The notes under the pieces were generated by a model, which did not search any database, was not told where the DNA came from, and saw only the letters and a program-made list of their open reading frames with translations. From Gordonia heveisoli (GTDB lineage Bacteria > Actinomycetota > Actinomycetes > Mycobacteriales > Mycobacteriaceae), in NCBI RefSeq assembly GCF_030315745.1, contig NZ_JASXSH010000003.1, positions 62,001 through 126,000 of the forward strand: a stretch of DNA of 64,000 nucleotides. Reading direction: 5' to 3'. Below are positions 60,246 to 64,000 of the stretch, one piece after another. The stretch's first letter is position 1. Each line of letters starts with the position of its first letter. A program made the translations under genes and the position numbers.

Positions 60246-61547
60246 GTGTCGCAGTCGGCACCCGTCGATGTGGTCGGGATCGGGTTCGGACCCGCGAACC
60301 TCGGTCTGGCCATCGCGATCGAGGAACACAACCGGACGCCGGGGGTGCAGGCGGCACTGAGCGCGCGCTTCGTCGAACGCAAAACCCGGTTCTCCTGGCA
60401 TCCCGGGATGTTGCTACCCGGAGCAACCCTGCAGGTCTCGTTCCTCAAAGACTTGGTGACACAACGCAACTCTCGTTCGGAATACTCATTCCTGAACTAC
60501 CTGTCGGTGCGCGGACGCCTGTCTCACTTCATCAACCGGCAGGACTTCTTCCCGCTGCGTGCGGAGTTCAACGACTACCTGTGCTGGGCCGCCGATCGGG
60601 TGTCGGTACCGATCAGTTACGGCACCGAGGTGACCTCGGTCGCCTGGCGGAACGGACATTTCGAGGTCGACGCCGGATACGGCGGTGTGATTGCCGCACG
60701 CAACGTGGTGCTGGGCGGTGGCCTGCGCGCGAAACTACCCGCCGGCGTGCAGCCCAGTGCCCGGGTATTCCACAACCACCAGTTCTTGCAACGCTTCGCC
60801 GAACTTCCGACCGCCCGGCACGGTCGCTATGTGGTCGTCGGCGCGGGGCAGAGCGCGGCCGAGGTAGCGCTCCATCTGCTTGACAACACGGACGCCGAAA
60901 TCCACGCGGTCTTCGCAAAATACGGCTATACGCCGGCCGACGATAGCCCCTACGCCAACCGCATCTTCGACGCCGACGCGGTCGACGAACACTTCGGAGC
61001 CGAGCCGGTCTGGCGCGACCGGCTGATGAGCTATCACCGCAGCACCAACTACTCGGCCGTCGACGCCGACCTCATCGCACAGTTGTATCGGCGGGAGTAC
61101 CGGGAACGGGTGGATGGGCGTCGGCGATTGTACGTACACGGAGCCTCCGAGATCGTCTCGCTCGACGACCGTGGCGACGAGGTGGAAGTCGGCGTCGCAC
61201 ATGGCCTTTCCGGCACGTCACGCACGCTGCAGGCCGACGCGGTGGTGATGGCCACCGGCTTCGAGCCCGCTCGAATCGACGAACTGCTCGGCGACGACCT
61301 CGCCGGGTCCGCTCACCTCGACGACCATGGCCGCCCCGTCCTGGACCGGCAGTACCGCCTGTCCACCGACGAGCACATCCGGGGCCAGATCTTCGTGCAG
61401 GGCAACTCCGAGCACACCCACGGACTGTCTTCGACCCTGTTGTCCAACATCGCGATCCGGTCCGGTGAGATCACCGCGACTCTCGCCGCCACGCGCATGA
61501 CCGGGGACCCGCGGCCCGACTCGCTGGCGACCGCCTCCGCAGGCTAG
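60246..61547 (+). CDS. L-ornithine N5-monooxygenase (SidA/PvdA type)
   Basis: A 433-residue flavin N-hydroxylating monooxygenase that makes N5-hydroxyornithine for hydroxamate siderophores. Seen: FAD motif GIGFGPANLGLAIA near residue 12, FSWHPGMLLPGATLQVSFLK near 50, SRSEYSFLNYLSVRGRL near 78, NADPH motif VVGAGQSAAEVALHL near 196, and ATGFEPARID near 337. The GTG at 60246 has GAGGAGCG upstream; the in-frame extension to 60093 is not conserved-looking and would cover an iron box. Ornithine rather than lysine is chosen because NRPS 3 has a hydroxyornithine pocket. Its stop overlaps the convergent nucleoside hydrolase stop by four bases. Confidence 0.9.
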   Translation: MSQSAPVDVVGIGFGPANLGLAIAIEEHNRTPGVQAALSARFVERKTRFSWHPGMLLPGATLQVSFLKDLVTQRNSRSEYSFLNYLSVRGRLSHFINRQDFFPLRAEFNDYLCWAADRVSVPISYGTEVTSVAWRNGHFEVDAGYGGVIAARNVVLGGGLRAKLPAGVQPSARVFHNHQFLQRFAELPTARHGRYVVVGAGQSAAEVALHLLDNTDAEIHAVFAKYGYTPADDSPYANRIFDADAVDEHFGAEPVWRDRLMSYHRSTNYSAVDADLIAQLYRREYRERVDGRRRLYVHGASEIVSLDDRGDEVEVGVAHGLSGTSRTLQADAVVMATGFEPARIDELLGDDLAGSAHLDDHGRPVLDRQYRLSTDEHIRGQIFVQGNSEHTHGLSSTLLSNIAIRSGEITATLAATRMTGDPRPDSLATASAG

Positions 61548-62581
61548 CGGGCCGCCCAGGTTCTCGCGAAGGTGCCGATCCGGTCGAGTAGGTCATCGAA
61601 CACCGCGTCGACGTCGGTCGCGACGGCGATCCGGGCATTGGCTGGACCGGTCATACCGCGTTCGTCGGCGACGGTCATGCCGCGCGTCAGCGTTCCGGTG
61701 AGTTCGACACCGATGCGGGCGGGCACCGTGGCGACGATGTCGGGGGATAGCGCGACCATCGCCGCGAACGGGTCGTGGAGATGAGCGATATATCCCTCGT
61801 CGTGGTCGGCGTGGAATTCGAAATAGAACCGCAGTGCGTCGACGAGATCCCGGATCAGATCGTTGTCCGACACCGACCGCAGGCCCCGCTCGTCGGCGGG
61901 ATCCGGACATTCCACCGGGTGGCTCCCCGCGACACCGGCCAGGCGCACAACGTGGTCGGGGGTCAGTGCGATGGCCTCCGTGAGGTCGAGCGGGCAGACG
62001 ATGGGATCGGGCGCGACGCCGGTGCCGAAGGCCTCGAAAACCTCGGCGGCGGCCTCCGGGTCGACGGCGACATTCCACTCCGCGACCGGTGTCGTGTTCC
62101 CGTGAGCGTGGAACGCGCCACCCATCACGACGAGGCGGCGCAGCCGCGTCGGTAGCGTGGCGTCGCGTCGGATTGCCTCGGCCAGCGAGGTCAGCGGTCC
62201 GGTGACCAATCCCACGAGTTCACCCTCGTAACGCCGTGATGCCTCGATCCACGCATCGGCAGCGTCGCCGGGGGCTGCGGCAAGTGTGACGGCCGGTAGT
62301 TCCGCGTAGCCGATGCCGAGCGGACCGTGGGTGTCCTCGGTGGTCATCAGGTCAGCGACCAAGGGAGTCGGTGAACCCTGATGCACCGGGATGTCGCCGC
62401 GGCCGCAGAGACCGAGCCACGCCAGGTTGTTGGCCGTGACGACGTCGACGGGCACATTGCCCGCGGTCGACGCGATCCCGACGATCTCGACGTCGGCCCG
62501 GGCCAGGAGGTAGATCAGCGCGACCGAGTCGTCGATACCGGTGTCGCAGTCGAAGAACAGGCGCTGGGTCACGGCGACCAT
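61544..62581 (-). CDS. Nucleoside hydrolase (IUNH family)
   Basis: A 345-residue nucleoside N-ribohydrolase that frees bases from nucleosides for salvage. The calcium-binding aspartate cluster FFDCDTGIDDSVAL (DxDxxxDD) is at residues 9-22, followed by GIASTAGNVPVDVVTANNLA near 37 and VVMGGAFHAHGNTTPVAEWN near 150 with NxxxDPEAA. Ring specificity cannot be read. It is unrelated to iron and probably marks the right border of the siderophore locus. Confidence 0.93.
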   Translation of the reverse strand: MVAVTQRLFFDCDTGIDDSVALIYLLARADVEIVGIASTAGNVPVDVVTANNLAWLGLCGRGDIPVHQGSPTPLVADLMTTEDTHGPLGIGYAELPAVTLAAAPGDAADAWIEASRRYEGELVGLVTGPLTSLAEAIRRDATLPTRLRRLVVMGGAFHAHGNTTPVAEWNVAVDPEAAAEVFEAFGTGVAPDPIVCPLDLTEAIALTPDHVVRLAGVAGSHPVECPDPADERGLRSVSDNDLIRDLVDALRFYFEFHADHDEGYIAHLHDPFAAMVALSPDIVATVPARIGVELTGTLTRGMTVADERGMTGPANARIAVATDVDAVFDDLLDRIGTFARTWAAR

Positions 62582-62686
62582 CGTGACCGGAATCGTTCCC
62601 GGTACGCAATTCGCAGCCGTCCCCTCCGATGCGCGAAGGAGCGGCGCGGACTCGACAGATCAGCAGAGATCGCTACCGTCGGCACC

Positions 62687-63643
62687 ATGACCTCCCAACA
62701 GATCGCATTCGAGTGGACGTCGTCAAACCGCGAGTGGCTGATCGAGAATCCGATCCGGATCGTGGCCTACATCCTGGTCGGTCTGGCCATCCGGTTCGTG
62801 GCGCATCGCGCCATCGATCGGGCTACCCGCCGACCTGCCGGATCGTCGAAGGCAACCACCGACTCACCGAGCACGGACCGAAAGCCGTTGCTGATCAGGC
62901 ACTTACGGGAACGTGTTCCCTCCTCGGCGGGCGGACGTGGCGCGGCGCAGGCCGAACGCCGCGCACAGCGGGCCGCCACCATCGGCTCGGTGCTGAAGTC
63001 GACGACGTCGATCGTGCTGCTCATCTGGGTGGTGCTGTCGATGCTGTCCGTCGTCGGGGTGAATATCGCACCCTTCCTCGCGTCGGCCGGGATCGTCGGT
63101 CTGGCAATCGGTTTCGGCGCACAGAATCTGGTACGCGACTTCGTCACCGGCATCTTCATGCTGCTGGAAGACCAATACGGGGTCGGCGACGTCGTCGACC
63201 TGGGGGAGGCGGTCGGTGAGGTGGAATCGGTCGGTCTGCGCGTCACCACACTGCGTGACGTGGACGGCACGCTCTGGTACGTCCGCAACGGCGAGATCGC
63301 CAGGGTGGGCAACATGAGCCAGGAGTTCGCGGTGGCGCGCATCGACGTCCCGGTGTCGCCGTCCACCGATGTGGAGAAGGCCCAGCACGTGGCGGCCGGG
63401 GCCGCGCGTGCGGCCGTTCACGACGATCCGTCCGACATCATCGGGGAGGTCACGATGCTTGGCGTACAAGCGGTGGCCGCCGACCAGGTCATGTTGCGCC
63501 TGACGGTGACGACCAAACCCAACGCACAATGGGCGGTGGCGCGTCGTCTGCGTGCCCGGATCCTGCGCGCCTTCGTCGCCGAACAGATCTCCCTGCCCTA
63601 TGTCGGGGCGTATGCCTTCGCGGCCGGTCCGAATCAGGGCTGA
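62687..63643 (+). CDS. MscS-family mechanosensitive ion channel
   Basis: A 318-residue small-conductance mechanosensitive channel. Two N-terminal helices (residues about 25-45 and 105-125) are followed by the pore helix FLASAGIVGLAIGFGAQNLV with its Gly/Ala pattern and the beta domain start FVTGIFMLLEDQYGVGDVVD. The C-terminal cytoplasmic part is complete (GEVESVGLRVTTLRDVDG; VRNGEIARVGNMSQ). It would release solutes on osmotic downshock. The ATG at 62687 gives MTSQQIAFEWTSSNREWLIE; longer reading upstream runs into the divergent hydrolase start. Confidence 0.92.
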   Translation: MTSQQIAFEWTSSNREWLIENPIRIVAYILVGLAIRFVAHRAIDRATRRPAGSSKATTDSPSTDRKPLLIRHLRERVPSSAGGRGAAQAERRAQRAATIGSVLKSTTSIVLLIWVVLSMLSVVGVNIAPFLASAGIVGLAIGFGAQNLVRDFVTGIFMLLEDQYGVGDVVDLGEAVGEVESVGLRVTTLRDVDGTLWYVRNGEIARVGNMSQEFAVARIDVPVSPSTDVEKAQHVAAGAARAAVHDDPSDIIGEVTMLGVQAVAADQVMLRLTVTTKPNAQWAVARRLRARILRAFVAEQISLPYVGAYAFAAGPNQG

Positions 63644-63684
63644 TACGAGACCAACCCCACCTGACGGTCGCCGCGGGTACGCCA

Positions 63685-63726
63685 AACGATGCAGGGCCGG
63701 TTCGTGTGAACCGGCCCTGCATCGTT
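63685..63726. terminator. Strong bidirectional hairpin terminator
   Basis: A perfect 19-base stem (AACGATGCAGGGCCGGTTC with its complement) around a GTGT loop. It lies between the convergent MscS gene and tRNA-Leu, one base past the mature tRNA 3' end, and would end transcription from both sides. Confidence 0.88.
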
Positions 63727-63727
63727 G

Positions 63728-63813
63728 TGTCCGAGGGGGGACTTGAACCCCCACGCCCGTTAATAGGGCACTAGCACCTCAAGCTAGCGCGTCTGCCATT
63801 CCGCCACTCGGAC
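63728..63813 (-). tRNA. tRNA-Leu (anticodon GAG)
   Basis: An 86-nt class II tRNA. Acceptor strands GTCCGAG and CTCGGAC pair fully, followed by discriminator A with no encoded CCA. The anticodon stem CTAGC/GCTAG encloses loop TTGAGGT with GAG at the anticodon position. A long variable arm and the T arm GGGGG-TTCAAGT-CCCCC are present, as required for leucine tRNAs. Confidence 0.97.
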
Positions 63814-63921
63814 TTACTGCCTCAGCGTCGATCTTCTCTGTCTCGATCATCTCGCTCACCTGCGGCGCGCACAACCATAACCGAGGTTGCCCGTCTACCC
63901 CAAATCACGTAGGAAACAGGT

Positions 63922-64000
63922 GTGACTTCCTCAGCAAACGCCCCGCAAGCCGTCGACGAGGTCGTCGATCTGGTCAGCCGTCTGATCCAGTTCGACACGT
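63922..64000 (+). CDS. M20-family peptidase, N-terminal fragment (window edge)
   Basis: The first 26 codons read MTSSANAPQAVDEVVDLVSR then LIQFDT, the usual opening of M20/M28 dipeptidase-like hydrolases (Rv2141c type in mycobacteria). The GTG at 63922 has AGGA upstream. No catalytic residues are in view, so family and function are tentative. Confidence 0.6.
   Translation, partial: MTSSANAPQAVDEVVDLVSRLIQFDT

Overview
The window is high-GC actinobacterial DNA from the mycolic-acid-containing Corynebacteriales, most likely Gordonia or a close relative. This rests on gene content and order. From an ABC-F ATPase through acnR, acn, an Rv1476-like protein, ripA, moxR, fabG1, inhA, hemH, nfeD, a stomatin-like gene, a TVP38 gene, mutA, mutB and meaB, the order matches Mycobacterium tuberculosis Rv1473-Rv1496, with losses (no ripB here) and insertions (a SatD-type pair, a DUF3097 gene, a DUF1023 hydrolase). 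No database search was run; all family names come from reading motifs.

Left part (1-6500): a partial lycopene cyclase with an SDR gene upstream (minus strand), an ABC-F ATPase, an acyl-CoA synthetase, and a decayed GMC-type cholesterol oxidase that has lost its FAD-binding fold and carries two reading-frame lesions. It still has a DtxR/IdeR-like iron box in front of it.

Core part (6500-32140): acn and its repressor acnR, with a recognisable AcnR operator; cell-wall peptidase ripA; the moxR-DUF58-VWA set; the FAS-II genes fabG1-inhA; coproporphyrin ferrochelatase; membrane-quality genes nfeD and stomatin; a SatD-like gene pair with an array of four identical-geometry palindromes in front of it; and methylmalonyl-CoA mutase with its GTPase chaperone.

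Right part (32100-62600): a siderophore locus. One minus-strand run of translationally coupled genes encodes three NRPSs (1057, 2542 and 4428 residues; six modules in total), an EntS-like MFS exporter, isochorismatase (EntB without a carrier domain) and 2,3-dihydro-2,3-dihydroxybenzoate dehydrogenase (EntA). A divergent L-ornithine N5-monooxygenase lies across a short promoter region with two iron-box-like sites. Adenylation pockets read as Gly, an unusual possible beta-amino-acid pocket, Thr (followed by epimerisation), N5-hydroxyornithine, and two unassigned residues (the last followed by epimerisation). The parts list suggests a catecholate-hydroxamate peptide. Isochorismate synthase, the DHB-AMP ligase, the aryl carrier protein, an MbtH-like protein, a thioesterase and uptake genes are absent from the window. 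The third NRPS begins with an odd C - dead E - histidine-less C arrangement.

The end of the window has a nucleoside hydrolase, a MscS channel, a strong hairpin terminator, tRNA-Leu(GAG) and the start of an M20 peptidase. I saw no insertion sequences, integrases, phage genes or CRISPR arrays.
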